64,000 nt of DNA. Source: Bacillota bacterium. GTDB taxonomy: Bacteria; Bacillota; Clostridia; Lachnospirales; Lachnospiraceae. Each line of letters starts with the position of its first letter. The stretch's first letter is position 1. Location of the stretch: positions 205,739-269,738 of the forward strand of contig JAEWJZ010000001.1 of assembly GCA_023386315.1 (NCBI GenBank), given 5' to 3'. The translations under genes and the position numbers were made by a program. Below are positions 18,407-26,527 of the stretch, piece after piece. Under the pieces are notes generated by a model. The model was given only the letters and a program-made list of their open reading frames with translations. It was not told where the DNA came from and did not search any database.

Positions 18407-18763
18407 TTAATCAATCACTCTTACGCCTTCGACAAAGATGTTAATCTTATCTACCGTCATACCGGTGAATTCTTCTACTTTGTATTTTACATTTTCAATC
18501 AGATTATCAGCTACTGCAGAAATACTGATTCCATATGCTACGATTACATGAAAATCAATGGTGATATGGTTGTCCTGAATCATTACATTAATTCCATGTG
18601 TCAGTCCTTCCCGTTTTAAAAGCTTAACGAGTCCGTCCTTCATGCTGACAGCCGCCATACCGACAATACCGAAGCACTCAACTGCGGTGGTTCCGGCGTA
18701 CATAGCGATAACATCAGGGCTTACCTGGATTTCGCCCAGTTTATTATTGATATAACCCTTCAT
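18407..18763 (-). CDS. Asp23/Gls24-family protein (YloU-like)
   Basis: 118 aa. ISPDV-type VSPDVIAMYAGTTAVE at the N-terminus and the IDFHVIVAYGISISAVADN block are typical of Asp23/Gls24 envelope-stress proteins. Its exact job is unclear; it is regularly paired with fakA and placed head-to-head with rpmB, as here. Confidence 0.92.
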   Translation of the reverse strand: MKGYINNKLGEIQVSPDVIAMYAGTTAVECFGIVGMAAVSMKDGLVKLLKREGLTHGINVMIQDNHITIDFHVIVAYGISISAVADNLIENVKYKVEEFTGMTVDKINIFVEGVRVID

Positions 18764-18795
18764 AGTCTCTACCTCCGTTCTTTCTGTCTGTTATG

Positions 18796-18824
18796 ATTAT
18801 ACATTATTTTTCCAAAAAAAGAAA
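18796..18824 (-). promoter_or_regulatory. Probable promoter for the yloU-fakA pair
   Basis: TATAAT (18801-18796, minus strand) is a perfect -10 box. A weak TTTCTT (18824-18819) sits at 17-base spacing. It is divergent from the rpmB promoter. Confidence 0.5.
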
Positions 18825-18842
18825 CAAATTTTTAATTTTCAC

Positions 18843-18871
18843 TTGCAAATCGCTGTAATTTCTGTTATCAT
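18843..18871 (+). promoter_or_regulatory. Promoter for rpmB
   Basis: TTGCAA (18843-18848), 17 bases, TATCAT (18866-18871). The leader to the rpmB ATG is about 55 bases and ends in AAGGAGG. Confidence 0.7.
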
Positions 18872-18932
18872 ACATTTGTTGTGGATTTTTCAACCATTAA
18901 AAAATCCAAGTTACTTTTAAGGAGGTGCAATC

Positions 18933-19118
18933 ATGGCTAAATGTGCAATTTGTGAAAAGGCTGCTCACTTTGGCAACGCAGTGAGCCATTCCCATAGAAG
19001 ATCCAATAAGATGTGGAAAGCAAATGTAAAGTCCGTTAAAGTTAAAGTAACAGGCGGCGCTAAGAAGATGTACGTATGTACTTCCTGTTTAAGATCCGGA
19101 TTAGTTGAAAGAGCTTAA
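18933..19118 (+). CDS. rpmB: 50S ribosomal protein L28
   Basis: 61 aa. MAKCAICEKAAHFGNAVSHS and SNKMWKANVKSVKVKV are the L28 pattern. Two CxxC pairs (CAIC near the N-terminus and CTSC near the C-terminus) mark the zinc-binding form. A strong AAGGAGG site is 7 bases upstream and the gene has its own promoter and terminator. Confidence 0.98.
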   Translation: MAKCAICEKAAHFGNAVSHSHRRSNKMWKANVKSVKVKVTGGAKKMYVCTSCLRSGLVERA

Positions 19119-19127
19119 TCGTAGGAA

Positions 19128-19162
19128 ACTCCTGACTGGTACCAGTCAGGAGTATTTTTTTT
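19128..19162 (+). terminator. Intrinsic terminator of rpmB
   Basis: ACTCCTGACTGGT is followed directly by its exact complement ACCAGTCAGGAGT, a 26-base perfect palindrome, and then by a run of eight T after one A. A textbook terminator nine bases after the rpmB stop codon. Confidence 0.93.
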
Positions 19163-19170
19163 ATAACTAT

Positions 19171-19197
19171 GAGACCCGGTTCATCAAATCGGGTCTC
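19171..19197. repeat. Hairpin between convergent genes
   Basis: GAGACCCG (19171-19178) and CGGGTCTC (19190-19197) form an 8-bp stem with an 11-base loop. It lies 23 bases after the stop of the minus-strand 45-aa gene and may protect or terminate that transcript, but no clear U-run follows on either strand. Confidence 0.5.
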
Positions 19198-19220
19198 AAT
19201 TATAGCAACAGTATTTGCTG

Positions 19221-19358
19221 TCAGCAGCAAAACAGATTATATCCCAGTACCAGACATCCAATTATAAACAGAATTGTAACGATCGTCGCCGGGATAAACA
19301 GTAGGATTGCCATACCTGCTCCAAAACAGAACAGCATAAGTCCGCATACTCTTCTCAT
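19221..19358 (-). CDS. 45-aa hydrophobic membrane microprotein
   Basis: The reading frame MRRVCGLMLFCFGAGMAILL and onward is almost entirely hydrophobic after two arginines and could span the membrane once or as a tight hairpin; it ends in two cysteines. GAGGG lies 5 bases before the ATG. It is 56 bases downstream of gerW in the same direction, so it is probably the last gene of that run. No function is known to me; the ribosome site and composition support a real gene. Confidence 0.7.
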   Translation of the reverse strand: MRRVCGLMLFCFGAGMAILLFIPATIVTILFIIGCLVLGYNLFCC

Positions 19359-19414
19359 AATATCCCTCAATCCATTCAGGCTATATATAATATCCTATGC
19401 GGCTTATCCCTTTC

Positions 19415-19825
19415 TTATTCTTCGGCTTTTTCTTTCTCTGCAGCCGCAGCCATCTCCTCTGCCATTTTTATCGCTTCCGGTGATACCTCTTTATTCCCGG
19501 ATGTGAATTTGTTGACGAAATCCGGAACCATATCAAGAATCTTTGTCACTGCATCCTGCTGCTTGATGTTTACCAGTTTTGTCACACCGTTTTGAATAAT
19601 CAGTATGGCACTTGGGCTCATCTTCGCATGCATTCCTCCGGCACCCTTCTCTTTCGCGTTTTCCGAAAAGGATCCGGCAGCCATTCCGCAGGTTACATCC
19701 ACCAAAGGCAGAATAATGGTATCATCCACCTTCACTGCATCTCCTACAACCGTTTTTGTCGCTACAAAGGCATCCATACCTTTAAACAATGCCTCTACTG
19801 TAGACGTAAAATAATTATCTGCCAT
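19415..19825 (-). CDS. gerW: GerW-family sporulation protein (YtfJ)
   Basis: 136 aa. The central domain TTVGDAVKV-like region, ILPLVDVTCGMAAGSF and GGMHAKMSPSAILII match YtfJ/GerW, needed for dipicolinate-triggered spore germination in Bacillus. The tail is alanine/glutamate rich. The ATG at 19825 is preferred because AAAGGAGG lies just upstream, right after the stop of the DUF2953 gene; the in-frame ATG at 19855 lacks a site. The DUF2953-gerW pair matches ytfI-ytfJ. Confidence 0.92.
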   Translation of the reverse strand: MADNYFTSTVEALFKGMDAFVATKTVVGDAVKVDDTIILPLVDVTCGMAAGSFSENAKEKGAGGMHAKMSPSAILIIQNGVTKLVNIKQQDAVTKILDMVPDFVNKFTSGNKEVSPEAIKMAEEMAAAAEKEKAEE

Positions 19826-19842
19826 TGAACGTAATTCCTCCT

Positions 19843-20751
19843 TTATCGAAGCCATCTCTTTAACAGAGTTCTGAAGTTTTTATCAAGAAGCATCCGTAAA
19901 CCAATGATCAGGACTGTTCCAAGACGAATTCGTCCTCGAAATGTGCCTTCTGCGGTAAATACGGACCGGTCAAAAACTGGATACAGATTCCAATACTTAT
20001 GAATGAACGGATACAGCAGGCTGGCTGCCATAAGTGCCTGTCCGGTCAGTCCGGGATCTTCAAAGCCAAATGTCACGTTACCATGCCCCTTTACAGGGAA
20101 AATATGTCTTATCAGACGTTTCCCCTGTCTGTAAAGCAGCTTTGCGGTCTTCTGATTTTCTTTGTTGGAAAGAAAAGCCTGAATTTCATCTTTCTTCTCT
20201 TTCATGCTTCTCAGTGTATCACAAATTCTGTTGTATAAATACTTAATTTTTTCCAGTATATGGATTAATTTCTTCTTTATCTTACGAAACAGTGTCTGCA
20301 GCCAGGACTCTTTTTCTACTTGTTCTGTTTGTTCTGTTTCTTTTAAATCTTTCTGTACAGACTGGCTGTTCTCTCCCTGGACCGTTTTTTTAACATCCCG
20401 CCCCAATTGTCTTACTTCCTTTACGGTTTCCGGCTCCTTTATTTCCATGGCCTGAACCATAATTTCCTCAGCTTCTTTCAGTTCATCATCCATCTTTTTC
20501 GGTCTCATGATGGGAATTCCAAACAGACGGACTGCAATCAGAACTTCTTCCTCATACCGGACCGTAACAGAAAGGATATGTAGCAGCCAGGAAATTTTCA
20601 TATTTCCCTTCACCTTATTAAAATAAGATCCTTCCCCGCGGTAACGGACCGGTACGAACAGTACCAGCACAACTGCCAGAAGAATGAGTCCTAAGAGAAT
20701 CAGGATCAGCAGTCCTAACAGTTTTAAAATAAATAAAAATATATGAAGCAT
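19843..20751 (-). CDS. DUF2953-domain membrane protein (YtfI-like)
   Basis: 302 aa. A strongly hydrophobic N-terminal anchor (residues 3-33) is followed by VPVRYRGEGSYF and KISWLLHILSVTVRYE, typical of DUF2953. A charged middle part rich in Lys and Glu precedes a C-terminal domain with VTFGFEDPGLTGQ. The family is associated with sporulation because it sits before ytfJ. ATG 20751 follows GAGG; GTG 20757 overlaps that site. Confidence 0.87.
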   Translation of the reverse strand: MLHIFLFILKLLGLLILILLGLILLAVVLVLFVPVRYRGEGSYFNKVKGNMKISWLLHILSVTVRYEEEVLIAVRLFGIPIMRPKKMDDELKEAEEIMVQAMEIKEPETVKEVRQLGRDVKKTVQGENSQSVQKDLKETEQTEQVEKESWLQTLFRKIKKKLIHILEKIKYLYNRICDTLRSMKEKKDEIQAFLSNKENQKTAKLLYRQGKRLIRHIFPVKGHGNVTFGFEDPGLTGQALMAASLLYPFIHKYWNLYPVFDRSVFTAEGTFRGRIRLGTVLIIGLRMLLDKNFRTLLKRWLR

Positions 20752-20765
20752 GAACACCTCACATC

Positions 20766-21086
20766 TTACCGGCTTCTATTTAAAAAATCAGACAGATGAA
20801 ACCCTTCTGTTTTCCGGTATAAGTCATGGATCACACGTCCGGCTACTTCCAGAGCTTCCCAGTAATCAGCGGCAATGCCGACTATGAAGAACTCTTTTTC
20901 CTTATAAAATGGGGATATTATTTCAGCAGCCGGATAGATATCAAGTATATTATTCCCATTTGAAGCGGGTGTAATCACATAAATATCCAAACCGGGTTTC
21001 CCCTTCCTGATTCCCTGAATGATCCGGTAACGTTTCTTTTTTGCTTTATCTCCGACGTATAAACGGTTATACCAGCTTATTTTCAT
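20766..21086 (-). CDS. Small conserved-looking protein of unknown function
   Basis: 106 aa, not recognised. Basic N-terminus (VGDKAKKKRYRIIQGIR), then alternating strands and helices; no signal peptide or membrane segment. It overlaps the end of the 446-aa gene by 20 bases, which suggests translational coupling and a shared role, and precedes the DUF2953 gene by 14 bases. Confidence 0.7.
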   Translation of the reverse strand: MKISWYNRLYVGDKAKKKRYRIIQGIRKGKPGLDIYVITPASNGNNILDIYPAAEIISPFYKEKEFFIVGIAADYWEALEVAGRVIHDLYRKTEGFHLSDFLNRSR

Positions 21087-22407
21087 AATCCATCAGCTCT
21101 TCCAATAATTCCATGCATGTTTCTTTTTCCGCCTGATCCAGGCAGCTGCCAAGACTGCCCTTCATGTATTCCTGGATTTCGTCTATCGAATTAAAGTAAA
21201 CAGGCAGATCCGATAAAATCTTAGCCATTACTGCACGAACCACCGGCTTTGGTGCATCTGCAAAAAGCGCGTCCAGTTCATGGATATAAGTTTCTGCTTC
21301 CTGATCCAGAAAGGCCTTATCTACAACTGCGTTTCCATCACCGGGCAGACTGCCTTTCTCTTTCCCTGGAATCATCAGTTCTGCAAAGCTGCTTCCAGAC
21401 AACAGCCTGTCCACATTCATAGAACGGATATAGTCCGGATCATCAGGTGACTGTTCATCTTCCTTAAGAACTTCTACTTTTAAATACCGTTCATAATAAA
21501 CTTCCTGCCTGCCCTCCAGCTGGGTCAGCTGGTCAAGAAATTCCTCTTCTGTAACGGAAAAATCTTCCTGATTAAATTTAGTCAGAATTCTGCTTAATAC
21601 AGAACGGTAAAAAGCTTCCTCACTGACATCAATCACAGCGTCCGGCCGGGCATACATAAGTACACACAAATCGTTTATCAGATCCTGAATCATCACATAA
21701 TAACCGGACTCATCCGTAAGTACCTGGCTTGCATAGGTCAATTTTGCCGCGGCCTCTTCATAACCTTCAAATGTCATGTTCCGGTAATCCGTATGCTTAA
21801 ACTGCTGTAAAATTTCATAAATTTCCCTGTGACCATCTTCCATCCCATCAGGAAGAGAAACCATGGACTCCGTCCGGAGGGTATACATCATGTCACGGAG
21901 ATTCTCCCTTGGAGAACCGATATAAACGGAAAGTCCCTCCATAAGAAGGCTGTAAAACTTTTGTTTTGTCAGACGTACTGGAAGCTGGCCAATTACCTGT
22001 TTGATTCGTCCGTTCATAACAGCCGAATCACTGGTACCTGTTATGAATTCCAGCAGTTTTTTTAAAAATACATCTTCTCCGGCACTTGTTATACCGGAAG
22101 GAGAAAATTTGCGCTCCATTCGGTTTAAAATATACTCATAAATCTGAAAACAGTCTGCAAAGGATGTCAGTATTTCCACTTCATGAGTGATATCTTTTCT
22201 CAATGCCAGCAGATCCTTTTCTGCTTCGCTGCCGGAGATATAATCACCCATAAGACCGTTTAACCGTCTTAAGTAAGCAGCCATATCCTGGGACCCGGGT
22301 GCTTCTTCTGCAACGGTCTCCAATAATGTATAGTAATTTAAGACAAGCCTCACATAAGAATACTGATAAGCCGCAGTCATCTGCTTTTTCATTAAACGGG
22401 TTTCCAC
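21067..22407 (-). CDS. Large acidic alpha-helical protein of unknown function
   Basis: 446 aa, not recognised. It is predicted by eye to be mostly helical and acidic, without signal peptide or membrane segments and without an obvious catalytic motif. The start is GTG at 22407, with AGGAG 7 bases upstream. It lies between cinA and the small 106-aa gene, with which it overlaps. Confidence 0.75.
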   Translation of the reverse strand: METRLMKKQMTAAYQYSYVRLVLNYYTLLETVAEEAPGSQDMAAYLRRLNGLMGDYISGSEAEKDLLALRKDITHEVEILTSFADCFQIYEYILNRMERKFSPSGITSAGEDVFLKKLLEFITGTSDSAVMNGRIKQVIGQLPVRLTKQKFYSLLMEGLSVYIGSPRENLRDMMYTLRTESMVSLPDGMEDGHREIYEILQQFKHTDYRNMTFEGYEEAAAKLTYASQVLTDESGYYVMIQDLINDLCVLMYARPDAVIDVSEEAFYRSVLSRILTKFNQEDFSVTEEEFLDQLTQLEGRQEVYYERYLKVEVLKEDEQSPDDPDYIRSMNVDRLLSGSSFAELMIPGKEKGSLPGDGNAVVDKAFLDQEAETYIHELDALFADAPKPVVRAVMAKILSDLPVYFNSIDEIQEYMKGSLGSCLDQAEKETCMELLEELMDYENKLV

Positions 22408-22430
22408 GCGTTATCTCCTCTCGGGGTTTA

Positions 22431-23675
22431 TTAATGGTAATTGGACAGGATGGATCTCCTTAAGAAATCCAGGGCCTTCACTACAGACTGTTCCCTGATT
22501 TTCTCACGGTTCCCTTTAAAGTGGTATTCCTCCACTTTTACTTTGTCCTTCATATAACAGGCTATATAGACGAGTCCGACAGGCTTTTCACCTTCTGCAT
22601 CCGGCCCGGCAATCCCGGTCACTGCAATGCATGCATCTGCATCTGTTGCAAACACACCTCCGGTTGCCATCTCTTTGGCTGTCTGTTCACTGACTGCCCC
22701 ATATTTTTTTAAAGTACCTTTGCTGACATCTAAATATTTTCTTTTTGCCTTGTTGGAATAAGTAATAAATCCCTCCCGGAATACCTCTGAAGCACCTGGA
22801 ACATTAACCAGTCTTCCAGCGATCAGGCCGCCTGTACAGGATTCTGCCGTTGTGACAGTCAGCTCATATTTCTTTAAAAGCCGTACAACTGCCATCTCAA
22901 GAGTTTCTTCTTCCTTGGTTGTATATACTGCATTTTCAAACCGGTTTTTAATCTCTTTGACAACGGGTTTAAGCAGATTTTTTGCAGCTTCCTCATTGTC
23001 TGCCTTGGCTGTCACTCTTAAATGAACCTCTGCTGTTTTTGCATAAGTGGCAATGGTAGGATTGGTCTGGGTGTTGATTAAATCAATCAGCTTATCTTCC
23101 ACCTGGCTTTCGCCGTAACCGCAGATTTTAATCATCTGAGAGCGGATTACTTCCGGCTGACGGTTTTGTAAATATGGGAATACCTGTTCTGTAAATAACG
23201 GCTTTAACTCGTTAGGCGGTCCCGGAAGAAGAATGGCAGTCTTACCGTTCTTCTCCATAATAAGTCCGGGAGCAGTTCCATTGCTGTTGTCAAGTACGGT
23301 TGATCCCTGAGGTACCATGGCCTGCTTCCAGTTGTTATCCGGTATTTCTTTATATATACTGTTTTTAAAATATGTTTCAATCCGTTCCCTGGTATGCGCA
23401 TCCTCTGCCAGATCAAATCCCATCACCTCTGCGCATACTTCCTTAGTCAGATCATCTTCTGTCGGTCCAAGACCTCCGGTAAGAATTACCACATCAGAAC
23501 GGCTGAATGCTGTTTCAAGTGCTGCAGAAAGCCGCTCCCTGTTATCGCCAACCGTTACCTGGTGATACATGGAAAGCCCTAAAAGGGCACATTTTTCCGC
23601 GAGATACTGGGTGTTTGTATTAACAATGTTTCCAAGAAGAAGCTCTGTTCCAACCGAAATCAGTTCAACAATCAT
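22431..23675 (-). CDS. cinA: CinA-family nicotinamide-nucleotide amidohydrolase
   Basis: 414 aa, full two-domain CinA. The N-terminal MoCF-like domain has SVGTELLLG and GGLGPTEDDLTKEV; the C-terminal amidase domain has TAESCTGGLIAGRL and GITGIAGP-like VTGIAGPDAEGEKPVG. It deamidates NMN in the pyridine nucleotide cycle and was named for competence induction in streptococci. The ATG at 23675 starts just after the pgsA stop, with GGGAG upstream. Confidence 0.94.
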   Translation of the reverse strand: MIVELISVGTELLLGNIVNTNTQYLAEKCALLGLSMYHQVTVGDNRERLSAALETAFSRSDVVILTGGLGPTEDDLTKEVCAEVMGFDLAEDAHTRERIETYFKNSIYKEIPDNNWKQAMVPQGSTVLDNSNGTAPGLIMEKNGKTAILLPGPPNELKPLFTEQVFPYLQNRQPEVIRSQMIKICGYGESQVEDKLIDLINTQTNPTIATYAKTAEVHLRVTAKADNEEAAKNLLKPVVKEIKNRFENAVYTTKEEETLEMAVVRLLKKYELTVTTAESCTGGLIAGRLVNVPGASEVFREGFITYSNKAKRKYLDVSKGTLKKYGAVSEQTAKEMATGGVFATDADACIAVTGIAGPDAEGEKPVGLVYIACYMKDKVKVEEYHFKGNREKIREQSVVKALDFLRRSILSNYH

Positions 23676-23677
23676 GA

Positions 23678-24220
23678 TCACATACTCCCTTCCATAAGAA
23701 CGCGATAATTTTTTGCTATATAATCAATAAGAGAAACCACTGTGAGTACTGCAGCAATCCAGATAAATACATTGGTAACAATGGACAGTGCAGGTATATT
23801 TATAATCAGAAGCACCGACATCACCATCTGGGAAACAGTCTTAAACTTCCCCCAATAGCTTGCCGCAATAACAACTCCATTGTCAGAAGCAACCAGACGG
23901 AAACCGCTGATAATAAATTCACGGCTGATAATTACAATAACAATCCAGGCAGGAAGCTGCCCCAGGGCAGTAAAGCATATAAGACCGGCACATACCAGAA
24001 GTTTATCTGCCAGAGGATCCATAAATTTTCCAAAATTAGTTACCAGGCCATACTTTCTTGCAATCTTGCCATCCAGCATATCCGTAAAGCTGGCAACTAT
24101 AAATACAGCAGCAGCTATATAGCGGTAAGTAACATTGGTACCGCCGTCAAGCAGAAGAAACAGAACAAAAAACGGAATCATGATAACCCTTAAAATAGTC
24201 AGTTTATTCGGTAAATTCAT
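23678..24220 (-). CDS. pgsA: CDP-diacylglycerol--glycerol-3-phosphate 3-phosphatidyltransferase
   Basis: 180 aa, integral membrane. The CDP-alcohol phosphotransferase signature is complete: DGKIAR, then G eight residues later, then D-x3-D in GKFMDPLADK. It makes phosphatidylglycerol phosphate. It overlaps rimO by 17 bases and cinA follows after 2 bases; rimO-pgsA-cinA is a common Clostridia order. Confidence 0.95.
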   Translation of the reverse strand: MNLPNKLTILRVIMIPFFVLFLLLDGGTNVTYRYIAAAVFIVASFTDMLDGKIARKYGLVTNFGKFMDPLADKLLVCAGLICFTALGQLPAWIVIVIISREFIISGFRLVASDNGVVIAASYWGKFKTVSQMVMSVLLIINIPALSIVTNVFIWIAAVLTVVSLIDYIAKNYRVLMEGSM

Positions 24221-25544
24221 CTTCCAACTCTCCTATTAAATCATACTCCATCGCTCCGGTAACACGGATCTTTGCAAAATCTCCAGACATCAGTTCCTCA
24301 CCCGTCTGTACAAAAATCATTCCATCCACTCCCGGACCATCCATATAGGTTCTTGCTACATAAGCATTCTCATCAGCAACTTTTCCTTCTATCATCACTT
24401 CCAGTGTCTTTCCAACCATTGACTGGGAATGATCTATGGAAATTTCCTGCTGAAGTTCCATAATTGCATCCCGGCGTTCCTCTTTGATCTCCTGGGGTAC
24501 CTGATCAGGAAACTCTGCAGCCGGGGTATCTTCTTCTGCAGAATAGGCAAATACACCAAGACGTTCAAACTCCATTTCATCCACGAAGTCCATCAGCTCT
24601 TCATGGTCTTCTTCTGTCTCTCCCGGAAATCCGGAAATAAGAGTCGTTCTCAGTGCAATATCAGGAATTTCTGCACGAAGCCTGTTAATGATGTCCTTCA
24701 GCTGTTCTTTGGTTGTTCTTCTTCCCATGCGTTTTAAAATACGGTCACTTGCATGCTGAATCGGCATATCTAAATATCGGCAGATTTTGTCCTCTTCTTT
24801 TATTACCGCAATCAGCTCGTCAGTAATCTCCTCAGGATAGCAGTACTGAATGCGGATCCACTGAATGCCTGATATTTTGCAAAGCTTCCTTAGCAATTCA
24901 GGAAGGGATTTTTTTCCGCATAAGTCCACACCGTACAAAGTCGTCTCCTGAGCCACTAAAATCAGCTCCTTTACACCCTTCTCTGCCAGCTTTTCTGCTT
25001 CATTCACCAGTTTTTCCATGGGAACACTGCGATAGTTTCCTCTTAAAGTTGGAATGATGCAATAGGTACAATGCTTGTCACATCCTTCAGCAATTTTTAG
25101 AAATGCATAATGACCTCCGGTGGTAAGGATTCTGTCTGTTTCTGTCTCAGGAAGTACGTCCAGATCGTGGAAACAGCTTACCGGTTCCTCCCCTCCCAGT
25201 GCCCCCTTTAAAACATTGGATATCTCATCGTAGGTTGAGGTCCCCAAAATGCCATCCACTTCCGGAATCTCATCGATGATCTCCTGCTTATAACGCTGTG
25301 CCAGACAACCGGTGACGATTAATGCCTTACAATTGCCGTCTGTCTTTCTCTGAGCCATCTCCAGAATGGTGTTGACGCTTTCTTCCTTTGCATCGCCGAT
25401 AAAACAGCAGGTATTGATTACAATGACATCTGCTTCATATTCGTCATCTGTAAAGGTATACCCGTCTCTATTTAAAAGGCCTAACATCATCTCCGTATCA
25501 ACCAGATTCTTATCACAGCCCAGTGAAATGCATAATAACTTCAT
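24204..25544 (-). CDS. rimO: Ribosomal protein S12 methylthiotransferase RimO
   Basis: 446 aa. The N-terminal UPF0004 domain starts CISLGCDKNLVDTE, the radical SAM motif is GCDKHCTYCIIP (Cys-x3-Cys-x2-Cys) and a TRAM domain closes the protein. RimO adds a methylthio group to an aspartate of ribosomal protein S12. MiaB is the main alternative, but SLGCDKNLVD is the RimO variant. AGGAG lies 7 bases upstream of the ATG at 25544. Confidence 0.95.
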   Translation of the reverse strand: MKLLCISLGCDKNLVDTEMMLGLLNRDGYTFTDDEYEADVIVINTCCFIGDAKEESVNTILEMAQRKTDGNCKALIVTGCLAQRYKQEIIDEIPEVDGILGTSTYDEISNVLKGALGGEEPVSCFHDLDVLPETETDRILTTGGHYAFLKIAEGCDKHCTYCIIPTLRGNYRSVPMEKLVNEAEKLAEKGVKELILVAQETTLYGVDLCGKKSLPELLRKLCKISGIQWIRIQYCYPEEITDELIAVIKEEDKICRYLDMPIQHASDRILKRMGRRTTKEQLKDIINRLRAEIPDIALRTTLISGFPGETEEDHEELMDFVDEMEFERLGVFAYSAEEDTPAAEFPDQVPQEIKEERRDAIMELQQEISIDHSQSMVGKTLEVMIEGKVADENAYVARTYMDGPGVDGMIFVQTGEELMSGDFAKIRVTGAMEYDLIGELEDEFTE

Positions 25545-25613
25545 GTTTAAACTCCTGTCGTTCTTTTTTCCTGAAAGAAAAGGCCATCTACCCAAACGGA
25601 GACGGCCCTCTTC

Positions 25614-25868
25614 CTAATTATCGTCTTCTTCTGTTGCGTCCGCTTCGCTTAAAATCTTCACTTTGCCCTCATATAACTCTTCTACGGCAACTGAAAGCGG
25701 CTTCTTGCCGGCTCCCGGAATCTCAGTATCAGAGCCTCCGATGATCTGTCTTGCTCTCTTTGCTGCGGCAATTACGATGGAATAACGGCTCTGGACAACC
25801 GGTGCTTCTCCTGGCTCAACCTCGCTGTTTACTACGTTAATCAAATCTGAATAAGATGGATGTAACAT
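25614..25868 (-). CDS. rpoZ: DNA-directed RNA polymerase omega subunit
   Basis: 84 aa. MLHPSYSDLINVVN and RYSIVIAAAKRARQI are the omega family core, followed by the KPLSVAVEELYEGKV block. Omega helps assemble and stabilise RNA polymerase. The tail is acidic. It follows gmk by 26 bases, the usual gmk-rpoZ order. Confidence 0.95.
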   Translation of the reverse strand: MLHPSYSDLINVVNSEVEPGEAPVVQSRYSIVIAAAKRARQIIGGSDTEIPGAGKKPLSVAVEELYEGKVKILSEADATEEDDN

Positions 25869-25894
25869 CTTCCATTCCCCTTTCTAAATCGAAT

Positions 25895-26515
25895 TTATAT
25901 ATTTTTTAATTCTTCCCGGATCTGGGATAAAAATGCCATATTGTTGGAAGCTCGTTTATGCTGTATCTGAATCATAAGATGCATCTCTTCCACACATGTG
26001 TCGATCTCATCATTAATCAGAATATAATCATACGCTTCCATGCCCTGTGCTTCTTCAGCAGCTCTGCGCAGCCTGGCATTAATCACTTCCATGCTTTCCG
26101 TACCTCTGCCCACCAGACGTCGTTTCAGCTCTTGTGCATTAGGAGGCATGACGAACAGCAGGATAGCTTCCGGAAACCGTTCCTTTACTTTCAGTGCTCC
26201 CTGGATTTCTATTTCGAGAATAACATCTTTCCCCATTTTCATCTGGTTTAAAACATATTCCCTGGGAGTGCCGTAAGAATGATTGACGTACTGAGCGTAC
26301 TCAATCAGTTCTTCCTTTTCAATCATATTTTTAAAATGTTCTTCTGTAACAAAAAAATATTCTCTTCCATCCACTTCGCCCGTTCTGGGTGCCCGGGTTG
26401 TGGCTGAAATAGACAGCGCATAATTCTCATACCGGTTCAGAAGTGCTTTCATAAGTGTGCCCTTTCCGGCACCGGAAAAACCGGATACAACTACCAGCAT
26501 GCCATGCTCGTTCAT
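25895..26515 (-). CDS. gmk: Guanylate kinase
   Basis: 206 aa. P-loop SGFSGAGKGTL, ATTRAPRTGEVDGREYFF (GMP binding) and the REYVLNQMK/GKDVILEIEIQGA block are complete. It phosphorylates GMP to GDP. AGGAG lies 9 bases upstream. It follows yicC by only 12 bases; the small gene remA that often lies between them in Clostridia is missing here. Confidence 0.97.
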   Translation of the reverse strand: MNEHGMLVVVSGFSGAGKGTLMKALLNRYENYALSISATTRAPRTGEVDGREYFFVTEEHFKNMIEKEELIEYAQYVNHSYGTPREYVLNQMKMGKDVILEIEIQGALKVKERFPEAILLFVMPPNAQELKRRLVGRGTESMEVINARLRRAAEEAQGMEAYDYILINDEIDTCVEEMHLMIQIQHKRASNNMAFLSQIREELKNI

Positions 26516-26527
26516 ACTTCGATTCTC

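Noticed and set aside
19171..19197. Calling the GAGACCCG/CGGGTCTC hairpin a terminator
   Set aside because: No U-run on either strand. Kept as a hairpin only.
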